Assembly: GCA_004010835.2 (NCBI GenBank)
Contig: CP030868.2
Coordinates: 124,001 to 188,000, forward strand
Direction of reading: 5' to 3'
Source: Oenococcus sp. UCMA 16435
GTDB lineage: Bacteria; Bacillota; Bacilli; Lactobacillales; Lactobacillaceae
DNA length: 64,000 nt
Both the position numbers and the translations under genes were made by a program. Below are positions 28,219-37,869 of the stretch, piece after piece (positions within the stretch are counted from its first letter, which is position 1; each line of letters opens with the position of its first letter). The notes under the pieces are model-generated. The model did not search any database. It was not told the origin of the DNA and worked only from the letters and a program-made list of their open reading frames with translations.

Positions 28219-30221
28219 TAATTTGTCTCCTTTTTATCTAGTTCCGGATGATAAGTGCCATCGTTTCCATTGACTGTATCAAGAATCGATCCAGCCTCAT
28301 CCAAAGAAAACGCAACATTGTCTTCAATCCATTTACGACGTGGAGCCACCTGGTCGCCCATTAAGACTGTGACTCTTTTTTCAGCTAAAGCTGCGTCTTC
28401 GATCTTGACTCTAATCAAGGTTCTTTGGTCTGGATCCATGGTTGTTTCCCATAATAGGTTGGCGTCCATCTCACCAAGGCCTTTATAACGAGTAATCGCA
28501 TATCCTCGAGCAGCTTTTTTTGTTAACTTTGCCAGTTCCTCGTTCGTCCAGGCAAAGTCTTCTTTTTTATTTTTCTTTGCACCGGAAGTGACTTTGTACA
28601 AAGGTGGCAATGCAATATAAACCCGGCCAGCTTCCACTAAAGGACGCATGTATTTATAAAAGAAAGTCAATAACAACGTCTGAATATGGGCACCATCATC
28701 ATCGGCATCGGTCATAATAATGATTTTGTTATAAGCGGCATCTTTGATATTGAAATCTGTACCGACACCAGCGCCGATTGTATAAATCATTGTGCTAATC
28801 TCTTCATTTTTTAAAAGTTCTTCCAAACCGGCTTTTTCTGTATTTAAAACTTTTCCACGAAGTGGCAAGACGGCCTGGAACTTACGGGATCGCCCTTGTT
28901 TAGCAGAGCCACCGGCAGAATCACCCTCGACAAGGAATAATTCTTTTTTTGAAGCATCTTTGGATTGAGCCGGAGTCAGTTTTCCAGAAAGCAGAAATTC
29001 TTTTCCTTTTTTCTTTTTCCCTGATCGCGATTCGTCTCTGGCCTTACGGGCAGCCTGCCTCGCTTCCCGAGCCCGCAAAGCTTTTCGAACGAGATTTTGA
29101 GCAAAATCTCCGTTTTCCATTAAATAACGACCAAGTTGTTCCTCAATTACAGAACCAACAGCAGATCGTGCTTCAATTGTTCCAAGCTTTTCCTTTGTTT
29201 GACCTTCAAATTGAAGAATATTTTCAGGAACTCGCAAATTAATAACAGCCGAAAGCCCTTCACGAACATCCGAACCATCGAAATTAGGATCTTTATCTTT
29301 TAGAAGTCCAGCTTTTCGGGCATAGTCGTTAAAAGCTTTTGTCCAAGAGACTTTCATTCCTGTTTCATGAGTTCCGCCATCCGGAGTACGAACATTATTA
29401 ACAAAAGAGAGCAATGTTTCCGAATAACCGTCATTATATTGAGCAGCAACTTCAACTTCGATTCCCTGTTGTTCTCCGTCGAAATACATCACCTTTCCAA
29501 TGGCAGCCTTGCCCTCATTTAAATAATCGACAAATTCTTTGATTCCGTCTTTATACTGATATTCTTCAGTAATCTGAGGGTCGGTTCTTTCGTCGATTAA
29601 AATTATTTTAATTCCCTTAAGTAGAAAAGCCGACTCACGCAAACGGTCAGCGATTGTCTGAAATTTGTAAACAGTTGTTGAAAAAATCGTCGGATCCGGC
29701 TTAAAGGTAATTGTCGTGCCTGTTTGATCCCTGGTTTTACCAATTTTTTTTAAACTGCCAACTGGTTTTCCACCATTTTCGAAATTTTCTCTATATTTAT
29801 AACCATCACGATTAATTTCGACAGTTAAATGTTCCGAAAGTGCATTAACAACAGAAGAACCAACACCGTGTAAGCCACCGGCGGTTTTGTAACCACCTTG
29901 GCCAAATTTTCCTCCAGCGTGAAGAACTGTCAAAATAACTTCGGGAGTCGGTTTGCCAGAAGCATGCATACCAACTGGCATACCACGTCCATGATCAATA
30001 ACAGTAATTGAATTATCTTGGTGAATTATTACTTTAATCGAATCGCCATAACCAGCGAGAATTTCGTCAACAGCATTATCGACAATTTCCCAAACTAAGT
30101 GGTGTAATCCGCGTGTATCGGTCGAACCAATATACATTCCCGGGCGAACTCGAACAGCTTCAAGGCCTTCTAAAATTTTTATATCTGATTCATTGTAAGA
30201 AATTTCTTTTTTTTTCGTCAT
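28218..30221 (-). CDS. parE: DNA topoisomerase IV subunit B
   Basis: ParE is the ATPase subunit of topoisomerase IV. The start at 30221 (MTKKKEISYNESDIKILEGLEAVR) is preferred over a longer frame from 30242. GHKL motifs are visible: EIVDNAVDE, DHGRGMPVG and GGLHGVGSSVVNALS. The TOPRIM segment is LVEGDSAGGSAKQGR with DADDDGAHI. A basic K/R-rich insert lies near residues 400-425. ATG shares a base with the next gene, parC. Confidence 0.95.
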   Translation of the reverse strand: MTKKKEISYNESDIKILEGLEAVRVRPGMYIGSTDTRGLHHLVWEIVDNAVDEILAGYGDSIKVIIHQDNSITVIDHGRGMPVGMHASGKPTPEVILTVLHAGGKFGQGGYKTAGGLHGVGSSVVNALSEHLTVEINRDGYKYRENFENGGKPVGSLKKIGKTRDQTGTTITFKPDPTIFSTTVYKFQTIADRLRESAFLLKGIKIILIDERTDPQITEEYQYKDGIKEFVDYLNEGKAAIGKVMYFDGEQQGIEVEVAAQYNDGYSETLLSFVNNVRTPDGGTHETGMKVSWTKAFNDYARKAGLLKDKDPNFDGSDVREGLSAVINLRVPENILQFEGQTKEKLGTIEARSAVGSVIEEQLGRYLMENGDFAQNLVRKALRAREARQAARKARDESRSGKKKKGKEFLLSGKLTPAQSKDASKKELFLVEGDSAGGSAKQGRSRKFQAVLPLRGKVLNTEKAGLEELLKNEEISTMIYTIGAGVGTDFNIKDAAYNKIIIMTDADDDGAHIQTLLLTFFYKYMRPLVEAGRVYIALPPLYKVTSGAKKNKKEDFAWTNEELAKLTKKAARGYAITRYKGLGEMDANLLWETTMDPDQRTLIRVKIEDAALAEKRVTVLMGDQVAPRRKWIEDNVAFSLDEAGSILDTVNGNDGTYHPELDKKETN

Positions 30222-30323
30222 AAATAAAATCCGGGCGAACATTCATTCGTCTATCAGTCTGTAAAGATACACTATTTAAGCTGTTTTTTGCAAGTCAGCC
30301 GTCTTGCAAGCTATAATAACTAA

Positions 30324-30948
30324 GTGGTTTTTAAAACGATTATATTTATTATTCTTGCTTATTTAATTGGATCTCTAATGTCTGGCTATTGGATTGGCAA
30401 GTACTTCTATCACAAAGATATTCGTGATTTAGGTTCTGGAAATGTCGGAACAACTAATGCTTTTCGAACTCTTGGTGTGATGCCGGGTATTCTTGTGATG
30501 TTTCTCGATATTCTCAAGGGTGTGATTGCGACATTATTACCTGTTTTTTTTTGGCTTCACAGCGATTAATCCGTTATTCATCGGCATTTTTGCAGTGCTT
30601 GGCCACTGTTTTTCAATTTTTATGCATTTCCACGGAGGTAAAGCAGTAGCAACATCAGCTGGGGTAATTCTTGGTTATAACTGGCAGTTTTTCTTATTTT
30701 GCGTGGCCGTCATATTAATTACACTTTTGCTTACTTCAATGATGAGTGTTGCTTCGATTACTACTTTTGTATTTGGAACGCTATACGCTTTCTTTTTCCT
30801 CCATGATTACTTTCTCTTTATTTTTGGAATAATCTCAACTATCGTTATGCTTTATGCTCATCGCGAAAATTTGAAAAGAATCAAAAAAGGAACCGAATCG
30901 ACTATACCTTTTGGTTTAAATTATTGGTTTTCAAAGAAAACTCATTGA
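30324..30948 (+). pseudogene. plsY: Glycerol-3-phosphate acyltransferase with a 1-nt frameshift
   Basis: PlsY acylates glycerol 3-phosphate from acyl-phosphate at the first step of phospholipid synthesis. A GTG start at 30324 gives [15 protein letters not shown] and [16 protein letters not shown], both conserved. The frame ends early at a TAA after a run of nine T (30544-30552). With eight T the frame runs on through GHCFSIFMHFHGGKAVATSAG to a normal end at 30948, giving about 207 residues. PlsY is normally essential in Gram-positives, so a sequence error, slippage or phase variation at the T run is more likely than true loss. The 3' end overlaps the next gene by 18 bp on opposite strands. 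Confidence 0.88.
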
Positions 30949-31824
30949 ATATTCAAAGTTTTCTTTTTCTCCGGATGAAAGCGTGTTACTGCCGAATTTG
31001 TTTTCCAGTCTCTGATTGCTGCTAATTGTGTCTGCAACTCCCCACCATGGCTCAATTGCGACAAAATTAGCGTTACCATCACTTTTTGACCAAATGCCAA
31101 AAAACTTTAAATTTTTAGCAGCAACCGCGATCCTTGTACTGCGGCCCATCGTTGCTTTATCTGTTCCCCTGTCAGGAACATTGGTCTGAAGGAATAATTC
31201 GGTCAATTCTTTATCTGCTTTTAAAATAATCGCGTCATTAAAAAAGTCGGATCTTGAAATTTTGTGGGCTGACGAAAAATTAAATTTACCTACCGATGAA
31301 GGATTTAAATAATTTCCATTTAAAACATATCGATTAAATTCTTGCTGATTAGCAGATATACTTGTATTTTCAAGATTGGCATTAAAAGCAGGATGACCGC
31401 CAATTGAAAATATCATTTTTTTGTCATCAATATTTTTCACTATATAGTTAACTTTTAATTCAAAATTTTTTAATTCGTAGACAACCTGAAGGATAAATTT
31501 AAAAGGATAGTTAGATAAAGTTTCTTTAGAGGATTCTAATTGCAAAACCAATTTACTGCTGGTTTTTTCAATTAAACTCCATTCCATATCACGAGCAAAA
31601 CCATGTTGCGGTAAATGATATTTTATGCCATCAAAATTATAGGTATCATCTTTTAGACGTCCAACATTCGGAAAAAGGATTGGCGCGTGTCTTTTCCAAA
31701 TTTTAGGATCAGCCTGCCACAAATATTCATAATCACCGTTATTCGCTTTTACCGAGGTCAGTTCAGCACCGATTCCCGTAACGGTTACGGTTAAAAATTT
31801 ATTAATTAATTTATAATTATTCAT
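30931..31824 (-). CDS. Aldose 1-epimerase family protein (LacX-like)
   Basis: The ATG at 31824 overlaps the xerC stop by 8 nt; the much longer frame from 31962 lies inside xerC and is not used. The 297-residue product has HAPILFPNVGRLKDD, LPQHGFARD and IGGHPAFN, which match galactose mutarotase-like folds and their catalytic His and Arg. The sugar is unknown. Its tail overlaps plsY. Confidence 0.85.
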   Translation of the reverse strand: MNNYKLINKFLTVTVTGIGAELTSVKANNGDYEYLWQADPKIWKRHAPILFPNVGRLKDDTYNFDGIKYHLPQHGFARDMEWSLIEKTSSKLVLQLESSKETLSNYPFKFILQVVYELKNFELKVNYIVKNIDDKKMIFSIGGHPAFNANLENTSISANQQEFNRYVLNGNYLNPSSVGKFNFSSAHKISRSDFFNDAIILKADKELTELFLQTNVPDRGTDKATMGRSTRIAVAAKNLKFFGIWSKSDGNANFVAIEPWWGVADTISSNQRLENKFGSNTLSSGEKENFEYSMSFL

Positions 31825-32740
31825 CACGTTTAATTTTAGCCCGATCAAAGAATTTTTTGTAGTTTTCTTGTAGATTCTCAGTTGTAATATGTGTATATAT
31901 TTGTGTTGTTGATAAACTAGCATGGCCCAATAGTTCTTGAACAGTCCTGATATCGGCACCATTATTTAATAAATGTGTTGCAAAAGAATGTCTGAGCATA
32001 TGGGGATGGACATTAGCTGTCAATTTAGATCTTTTGGATACCTGCTTTAAAATATATTCGGCACCAGTTTCGGTTAATTGTTTCCCTCTAGTATTTATAA
32101 AAACATAAGGATGTTTTTCCAAAAACTTTTGCATAACTTTTTCACGCCAGGGAAGATATTTTTTTAAAGACGTTAAGGCGGGTTTTCCAAAAGGAATGAT
32201 GCGTTGTTTTTTGCCTTTTCCGGTAATATCAACGATTTGATTATTAAAATCTATTTGCGAAAAAGTTAAATTTGTAATTTCGAATATTCTCATCCCGGTT
32301 GCATATAACAGTTCTATTAAAGCGGAATTTCGAAGATGCTGATCGTTTTTTGAATCAGCTGCTGCTTTCAAATACTCAAGAACTTCCGCTGGATATAGAA
32401 ATTCTGGCAATTTTCTGTCATTAGAACGAAATTCAACGTTGACAAAAGGATTTTTTGGAGCCAAATTATTTTCGATTAAAAAATGGTAAAAACTTCTTAA
32501 ACTTGATATTTTGCGAGCTATAGAGGTCTTGGCTAATTGCCTTTCATAAAGATCATTTAAGTAGATACGAACATCAAATCGATCAATGGCCGAAAAATCC
32601 TTAAGGCCACCGTTTTCTGAAAAGAAATCGACAAACTCACCTATATCCTCGTGATAAGCTTTGATAGTAAGAGCAGAGTACTGACGTTCTGCTTGCAAAT
32701 ATTCTTCATACTTCTTAACTTGTGAAGTAATCAGACTCAC
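31817..32740 (-). CDS. xerC: Tyrosine recombinase XerC
   Basis: The 307 residues have the SAM-like N-terminal domain and the catalytic set: Arg in ATGMRIFEI, Lys in GKGKKQR, HxxR in HMLRHSFATHLL, His in LLGHASLSTTQ and the nucleophile Tyr in IYTHI. It resolves chromosome dimers together with XerD (58665-59573 here). In relatives xerC adjoins topA; here the his operon separates them. Confidence 0.9.
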   Translation of the reverse strand: MSLITSQVKKYEEYLQAERQYSALTIKAYHEDIGEFVDFFSENGGLKDFSAIDRFDVRIYLNDLYERQLAKTSIARKISSLRSFYHFLIENNLAPKNPFVNVEFRSNDRKLPEFLYPAEVLEYLKAAADSKNDQHLRNSALIELLYATGMRIFEITNLTFSQIDFNNQIVDITGKGKKQRIIPFGKPALTSLKKYLPWREKVMQKFLEKHPYVFINTRGKQLTETGAEYILKQVSKRSKLTANVHPHMLRHSFATHLLNNGADIRTVQELLGHASLSTTQIYTHITTENLQENYKKFFDRAKIKRDE

Positions 32741-32876
32741 ATTTCAAGTATAGTTTTTTGATTGGGAAAACCGAAGTTTGGGAAATTATCTTATGAATTT
32801 GTAAAAGTATTTAAACGTTCTCTAATGATTTAGTGCAGTAAGGGTTCGTCATATAAACTTGTTCTTAAGAGAAAAA

Positions 32877-33206
32877 ATGGAAAAAAGACCAAGTATCAAT
32901 CCAATTGAAAATATTCGTCTTAGTAGCGAACTTTGGCGAGAAAATGTTCAACATACTTTATCAAAATTAAGACAATTACTTATTAATCTCTGTGACCGGA
33001 CTTTAATTAATCAGGTTAACTTTATAGACAGAATGAAAAGAAATGCAGAAATTGCTACCGATTTTCAAACAGAGAATGCTTCCAGCCTTGTCGAAACCAA
33101 TTCAGCATCTGCTGAAAAAGATTTTTTGGCTTCGATGTCTTTTGCTGATGGAAAGCACTTAAAAACTCATCGATATAGAAATCTTAAAAATTTCAAAAAA
33201 CAATGA
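32877..33206 (+). CDS. Hypothetical protein (109 aa)
   Basis: The frame starts MEKRPSINPIENIRLSSEL after AAGAGA and is rich in charged and polar residues, with no membrane segment. I do not recognise a family. It is one of few plus-strand frames in a boundary region next to the his operon and may not be expressed. Confidence 0.35.
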   Translation: MEKRPSINPIENIRLSSELWRENVQHTLSKLRQLLINLCDRTLINQVNFIDRMKRNAEIATDFQTENASSLVETNSASAEKDFLASMSFADGKHLKTHRYRNLKNFKKQ

Positions 33207-33414
33207 CGTCGTGTCCTTTTTATCCAATTCAATGATATTTTCATATTGTGTGAAAGCCATTCACTTAATACTGATTTTGTTATCCTAAATCAACCGCGGT
33301 AACCTTTAGGCTAATAACACAATCGATAATGAACGACACTGATAATTACGTAGATTTAATCATGCGTTTCGTTTACTGTTTTAACAGTTAAGATGCGAAA
33401 CTTATACTACTATC

Positions 33415-33447
33415 TAAAAAACTTGAGATCTATTCTCAAGTTTTTTT
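33415..33447. terminator. Terminator at the end of the his operon
   Basis: AAAAAACTTGAGA and TCTCAAGTTTTTTT form a stem with a 4-nt loop directly after the hisC stop. It has T runs on both strands. Confidence 0.88.
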
Positions 33448-33457
33448 GTTCAAGTAC

Positions 33458-34534
33458 TCAAGGTACCAACATAAATTTTTGTATTAATTCTCTTAATATT
33501 TCATTATCTGAGGAAGTCGCAATTGTCATTCGTAACCAGTTTGGCCGCAAGCCAATACGTATTAAATACCCGTGATGCAATAAATAATCTGCCAGCTGAT
33601 TGGCACCATTATATTTAAAGAAGATAAAGTTAGCGCCGCTGTGATCATAAGTAATTCCTTGTTGTTCAAAGAACGTATGCCATTGAACACGTTCAGCCGC
33701 ATTATTTGCCACAGTTGTTTGGACAAACTGAGAATCTTGTAAGGCCGCTAACGCTGCCACTTGCGCTAATGAATTAACGTTATAGGGCAAGCGTATCGCC
33801 TGCATCGTTGCTGAATATTTTTTATTGAATACAGCATAGCCAACCCGAAAATTTGCCAAGCCGTAGGCCTTAGAAAATGTCCGCATCACCACCACATTTT
33901 CATACTTAGACGGTAATTGCATGGCAGTAGCTTTGCCAGCATTCGGAGCAAAATCAATATAAGCTTCATCAATTAAGACCATTGTTTCAGTTGAAACTTT
34001 TTGCACAAAGGCTTCGATGTCTGCTAATGATTCTACTGTGCCAGTTGGATTGTTCGGATTGCATAACCATAATATCTTCACAGCTGGTGTTAATGCATTG
34101 GCCAGTGCCGTAAAGTCAACGTGATCATTGGCCAAAGTTGGGACGCTCACCAGTTCAGCACCCTCAATTTTGGCATGTAAACCATATTCGGAAAAAGTTG
34201 GCGTCGATACAAGCACTTGATCACCAGGTGCTAAAAACGTGCGTGAAATCATGACGATCATTTCATCTAAACCAACACTAAATACCAATGAAGCTGGATC
34301 AATACTTTGCTGAAAAGCAATTGCCTGCCGCAGTGCTTTGGCATTGGCATCCGGATACTGGTTGGTCTTGGTGAAGTCCCAGGCTTTGATTGCCTCAGCC
34401 ACAGCCGGCGAGGTGCCGTATGGATTTTCATTGGCTGATAGACGTACCAATTTAGTTAGTCCTAATTCAGCTTGTAAAGACGCAAGTGGTTTCTCAGGTA
34501 CATATGGTTGTAACTGTTGAATGCTTGTTTTCAT
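33458..34534 (-). CDS. hisC: Histidinol-phosphate aminotransferase
   Basis: HisC transfers an amino group to imidazole-acetol phosphate using PLP. The 358 residues show LSANENPYGTSP at the N-terminus, LCNPNNPTGT and DEAYIDF, and the PLP-lysine segment RTFSKAYGLANFRVGY. It is the last gene of the his operon. The gene lies 11 bp after hisE and is followed by a terminator. Confidence 0.95.
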   Translation of the reverse strand: MKTSIQQLQPYVPEKPLASLQAELGLTKLVRLSANENPYGTSPAVAEAIKAWDFTKTNQYPDANAKALRQAIAFQQSIDPASLVFSVGLDEMIVMISRTFLAPGDQVLVSTPTFSEYGLHAKIEGAELVSVPTLANDHVDFTALANALTPAVKILWLCNPNNPTGTVESLADIEAFVQKVSTETMVLIDEAYIDFAPNAGKATAMQLPSKYENVVVMRTFSKAYGLANFRVGYAVFNKKYSATMQAIRLPYNVNSLAQVAALAALQDSQFVQTTVANNAAERVQWHTFFEQQGITYDHSGANFIFFKYNGANQLADYLLHHGYLIRIGLRPNWLRMTIATSSDNEILRELIQKFMLVP

Positions 34535-34545
34535 CCAGTAAGCTC

Positions 34546-34866
34546 CTATAAATTCCTGATTTCAGACCGATCTTTATAATCACTCATTTTATCTTCGCGT
34601 TTTGCTAATTCTTCCCTAATTTGATCAAAGCTGACGCCTCGTTCAACTAGTAAAACCAACACATGATAAAACAAATCAGCCGTTTCGTAAGTTAACTCAT
34701 TATCACCTGGATTTTTAGCGGCAACGATAACTTCAGTTGACTCTTCACCAATCTTTTTTAAAATTTTGTCCAATCCTTTGGTGAATAAATAATCCGTGTA
34801 GGAGCCCTTCTTCGGATTCTTTTTACGATCTGCGATTATTGCGTATAGTTCTTCCATGTTTTGCAT
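34546..34866 (-). CDS. hisE: Phosphoribosyl-ATP pyrophosphatase
   Basis: HisE hydrolyses phosphoribosyl-ATP. The 106-residue protein contains [22 protein letters not shown] with EVIVAAKN, the helical core with metal-binding Glu and Asp residues. The start overlaps hisI by about 40 nt. ATG codons at 34866 and 34857 are both possible. It is separate from HisI, not fused. Confidence 0.93.
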   Translation of the reverse strand: MQNMEELYAIIADRKKNPKKGSYTDYLFTKGLDKILKKIGEESTEVIVAAKNPGDNELTYETADLFYHVLVLLVERGVSFDQIREELAKREDKMSDYKDRSEIRNL

Positions 34867-35197
34867 ATTCAACACCACTTTCTTCTATTTCTATATCGTT
34901 AAAAAAACAACTTTGGTGCCCCGTATGGCAAGCCGGTCCGTGCGGATTAACAGCAATTAGCAATGTATCTTGGTCACAATCGAGTTTGATACTGACCACA
35001 TCTTGTAAATTACCACTGCTTGCACCTTTGTGCCATAACGTTTTTCTTGAGCGTGACCAGAACCACGTTTGTCCAGTCGCTAATGTGCGACGATAACTTT
35101 CAGTATTCATCCAAGCTACCATTAAAACGTCCTTAGTTATGGCATCAATCACCACCGTGGTCACCAAACCATTGTTTTTTTCAAAATCTGGTTTCAT
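34823..35197 (-). CDS. hisI: Phosphoribosyl-AMP cyclohydrolase
   Basis: HisI opens the adenine ring of phosphoribosyl-AMP. The 124 residues contain [22 protein letters not shown] and the metal-binding LDCDQDTLL with CHTGHQSCF. It overlaps hisF by 4 nt (ATGA) and hisE at its end. Confidence 0.94.
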   Translation of the reverse strand: MKPDFEKNNGLVTTVVIDAITKDVLMVAWMNTESYRRTLATGQTWFWSRSRKTLWHKGASSGNLQDVVSIKLDCDQDTLLIAVNPHGPACHTGHQSCFFNDIEIEESGVEYAKHGRTIRNNRRS

Positions 35198-35952
35198 CGG
35201 ACCACTACCCCCGCTGATGCTAATGCTTGCTTGACGTCAGCAATCGTTAATTCGCCATAGTGGAATATCGAAGCAGCCAGAGCACCATCCACTGGACTTT
35301 TGGTAAAAACATTGACAAAATCTTGCAATTGCCCAGCACCACCGCTAGCAATTATCGGAACGTTAACAGCATTCCCCAATCGTTGATATAATCGAGTATC
35401 AAAACCGATTTTAGTTCCATCACGATCCATACTTGTTACTAATAATTCACCAGCACCTAACCCCACTGCTTGTTTAGCCCAAGTAACAGCATCAAGTGCG
35501 GTTGCTCGTTGGCCACCATGCGTGTACACTCGATACATTTGAGCTTCTTCATCCCATGCCGCGTCAATAGCAACAATAATACATTGATTACCAAACTTTT
35601 CAGCGCCGGCAGCAATCAATTGAGGGTTGGAAACCGCTGCTGAATTAATCGCAATTTTATCAGCACCTGCCCGCAAAATGTGTTGCATGTCAGTGATGCT
35701 GGTAATTCCGCCACCGATCGTTAATGGCATAAAAACTTGGGAAGAAACTTGTTCTACCATGGCAGTTATCGTTTCACGATGTTCATTTGTAGCTGCGATG
35801 TCTAAGAAAACGAGTTCATCAGCACCTTGCTTTTGATAAGCCGCCGCGATTACGACCGGGTCACCGACATCTACTAAATTAACAAAGTTGATCCCTTTTT
35901 TAACGCGACCATTCGCGACATCCAAACAGGGAATAATTCGTTTTGCTAACAT
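35194..35952 (-). CDS. hisF: Imidazole glycerol phosphate synthase, cyclase subunit
   Basis: HisF cyclises PRFAR with ammonia from HisH. The 252-residue barrel has the catalytic Asp in [15 protein letters not shown] and [10 protein letters not shown] near residue 130-180, plus PLTIGGGI and IASGGAG phosphate sites. It overlaps hisA by 7 nt and hisI by 4 nt. Confidence 0.95.
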   Translation of the reverse strand: MLAKRIIPCLDVANGRVKKGINFVNLVDVGDPVVIAAAYQKQGADELVFLDIAATNEHRETITAMVEQVSSQVFMPLTIGGGITSITDMQHILRAGADKIAINSAAVSNPQLIAAGAEKFGNQCIIVAIDAAWDEEAQMYRVYTHGGQRATALDAVTWAKQAVGLGAGELLVTSMDRDGTKIGFDTRLYQRLGNAVNVPIIASGGAGQLQDFVNVFTKSPVDGALAASIFHYGELTIADVKQALASAGVVVR

Positions 35953-36671
35953 TCTTTCACCTCCGCTAAATCGGTTAACGTCACGGTACCAACCGCTAAT
36001 GCCTTACCAATAATTATGTCTGGTAAACCGAGTGCTTGTAACGTTTGGATATCTGTCATGTTACGCACGCCTCCACTAGCAATCAGGTTGGCAATTGGCA
36101 GCTCATTGTGTAATGCCTTGTAGAGATCTAAGTTGGGGCCCTGCATGGTGCCATCGCGCGCAACATCAGTGACAATAAAATTTTTGGCGCCGCTAGCAAG
36201 CATTGTTTTCATCAATGTGATCATCCTTGTTTGAGATTGATCTAACCATCCGTTTATGGCCACATAACCATTTTGGCCATCGATGCCAATGACGATACGG
36301 TCACCACCAAATTCGGCTAATAGCCGTTTGACCAGTGCTGGATTCGTTAAGGCAATTGATCCGAGAATTAAACGATCAATACCTAACTTTAGATACCGGG
36401 TTGCTAAGTTGTAATTGCGAATCCCACCTCCAAGTTCCAACATGCCATTAAAAGCGTTACGAATAGCGGCAATTGTCGGATAATTTTTGGGTTGGCCGTT
36501 CTTGGCACCATCTAAATCGACTAAATGCAGCTGCTGTAACCCTGCTGAATTAATTTGTTGCGCTTGCACCACGGGATCCGGATTAATTAACGTTGCTTGA
36601 TTAAAGTCACCTTGGTACAGCCGAACACTCTGTCCGACATGTAAATCAATTGCTGGAAAAATCATTTGCAC
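35946..36671 (-). CDS. hisA: ProFAR isomerase
   Basis: HisA isomerises ProFAR to PRFAR. The 241 residues match HisF in fold, with [26 protein letters not shown], the second Asp in [13 protein letters not shown] and IASGGVRN. The start (MQM) overlaps the hisH end by about 26 nt. Confidence 0.95.
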   Translation of the reverse strand: MQMIFPAIDLHVGQSVRLYQGDFNQATLINPDPVVQAQQINSAGLQQLHLVDLDGAKNGQPKNYPTIAAIRNAFNGMLELGGGIRNYNLATRYLKLGIDRLILGSIALTNPALVKRLLAEFGGDRIVIGIDGQNGYVAINGWLDQSQTRMITLMKTMLASGAKNFIVTDVARDGTMQGPNLDLYKALHNELPIANLIASGGVRNMTDIQTLQALGLPDIIIGKALAVGTVTLTDLAEVKEC

Positions 36672-37272
36672 TCACCATTTCCTTAAAAATTGCTAATTGC
36701 GCCAAACCAGCTCGGTCACTTTTTTCCGGGTGAAACTGCATGCCAACTACGTTTTGTCGTTGTACAACGCTGGGAACAGTCACTCCATGTTCGACCGTAG
36801 CAACTACTTCTTCAGCAGGGCATACAGCATAATATGAATGCACAAAATAGGTATAAGCTTTGTCAATACTAGCAAACGGGCTAGTGGAACGGCGTATTTG
36901 GTTGGCGTTCCACCCCATCTGAGGTACCTTCACACCTCGATCAGGCGGCAACGCTTCAATATGGCCACTCAGTAGTCCTAAACCAGGATGAACACCATAC
37001 TCAGAACTATTTTCAAATAATAACTGCATGCCTAGACAAATTCCTAAAATTGGTTTACCAGCGCGCGCCAATTGTTGTAATAAACTTACCAACTGACGGT
37101 TTTTTAATGCGTCCATTGCAGCCGCAAACGCTCCCACACCAGGTAGAATAAGTGCGTCGGAGGCCGCTAATTGTTGTGCGTCAGCCGTCAATATAGTAGG
37201 AACGTTTAAATAATAAAAAGCCTTCTTCAAATTTCGGGTATTGCCAGTATCGTAATCCACAATTGCAAACAT
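36646..37272 (-). CDS. hisH: Imidazole glycerol phosphate synthase, glutaminase subunit
   Basis: HisH feeds ammonia to HisF. The class I amidotransferase nucleophile is in PILGICLGMQLLFE, with the His-Glu pair in MQFHPEKS, and the N-terminus FAIVDYDTGNTRNL is typical. The 208 residues are full length. The ATG follows the hisB stop directly (TAAATG). Confidence 0.95.
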   Translation of the reverse strand: MFAIVDYDTGNTRNLKKAFYYLNVPTILTADAQQLAASDALILPGVGAFAAAMDALKNRQLVSLLQQLARAGKPILGICLGMQLLFENSSEYGVHPGLGLLSGHIEALPPDRGVKVPQMGWNANQIRRSTSPFASIDKAYTYFVHSYYAVCPAEEVVATVEHGVTVPSVVQRQNVVGMQFHPEKSDRAGLAQLAIFKEMVSANDFSSN

Positions 37273-37857
37273 TTAAATCACACCCTTTGTCGAGTTGATC
37301 CCTTTGATTTCCGGATTAATTGTAATTGCCGCCCGCATTGCTCGACCGAATGCTTTGAACAAGCTCTCAACCTTGTGGTGCGTGTTTCTACCGTACAAGA
37401 TGCGTGCGTGTAAGTTCATTTCAGCCGCAAATGCCACGGCCTGAAAAAAATCTTCGACCGTTTCAGTATCTAAGCCGCCTAACCGGGGGTTTGTTAATTC
37501 AGCATTAAATACTAAGTAAGGACGTCCACTCAAATCGACACTGACCTGACCCAAAGTTTCATCCATCGGCACAAATTCGCTTCCGTAGCGTTCAATTCCC
37601 GTCTTATTGTCAAGGGCTTGTTTAAAACATTCGCCCAGCACAATCCCGATATCTTCGGTCGTATGGTGTGGATCTACATTGAGATCGCCATGACATTTGA
37701 CAACCAACCCAAAGCGGCCGTGCTTAGCAAATAAATTCAACATGTGATTTAAAAATCCGATACCAGTATCAATATCAATGCCACTCTGTTCGTCTAAGTT
37801 CAAACTGATTTTAATTTGTGTTTCTTTGGTTTCTCGTTTAATCATTGCTTTGCGCAT
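37273..37857 (-). CDS. hisB: Imidazoleglycerol-phosphate dehydratase
   Basis: HisB dehydrates imidazoleglycerol phosphate. The 194-residue monofunctional form has the manganese-binding pairs in [31 protein letters not shown] and [16 protein letters not shown]. The start may be ATG 37857 or the later ATG 37845. The phosphatase half found in enterobacteria is absent; HisK supplies it. Confidence 0.95.
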   Translation of the reverse strand: MRKAMIKRETKETQIKISLNLDEQSGIDIDTGIGFLNHMLNLFAKHGRFGLVVKCHGDLNVDPHHTTEDIGIVLGECFKQALDNKTGIERYGSEFVPMDETLGQVSVDLSGRPYLVFNAELTNPRLGGLDTETVEDFFQAVAFAAEMNLHARILYGRNTHHKVESLFKAFGRAMRAAITINPEIKGINSTKGVI

Positions 37858-37869
37858 AAATCCAATCTC

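Noticed and set aside
31825..31962. N-terminal extension of the epimerase-like gene
   Set aside because: The extra 46 codons lie inside xerC in another frame. The ATG at 31824 fits the family start.
31817..32740. XerC as a phage or integrative-element integrase marking the his island
   Set aside because: Sequence and context fit the housekeeping XerC. No attachment-site repeats, excisionase or phage genes are near.
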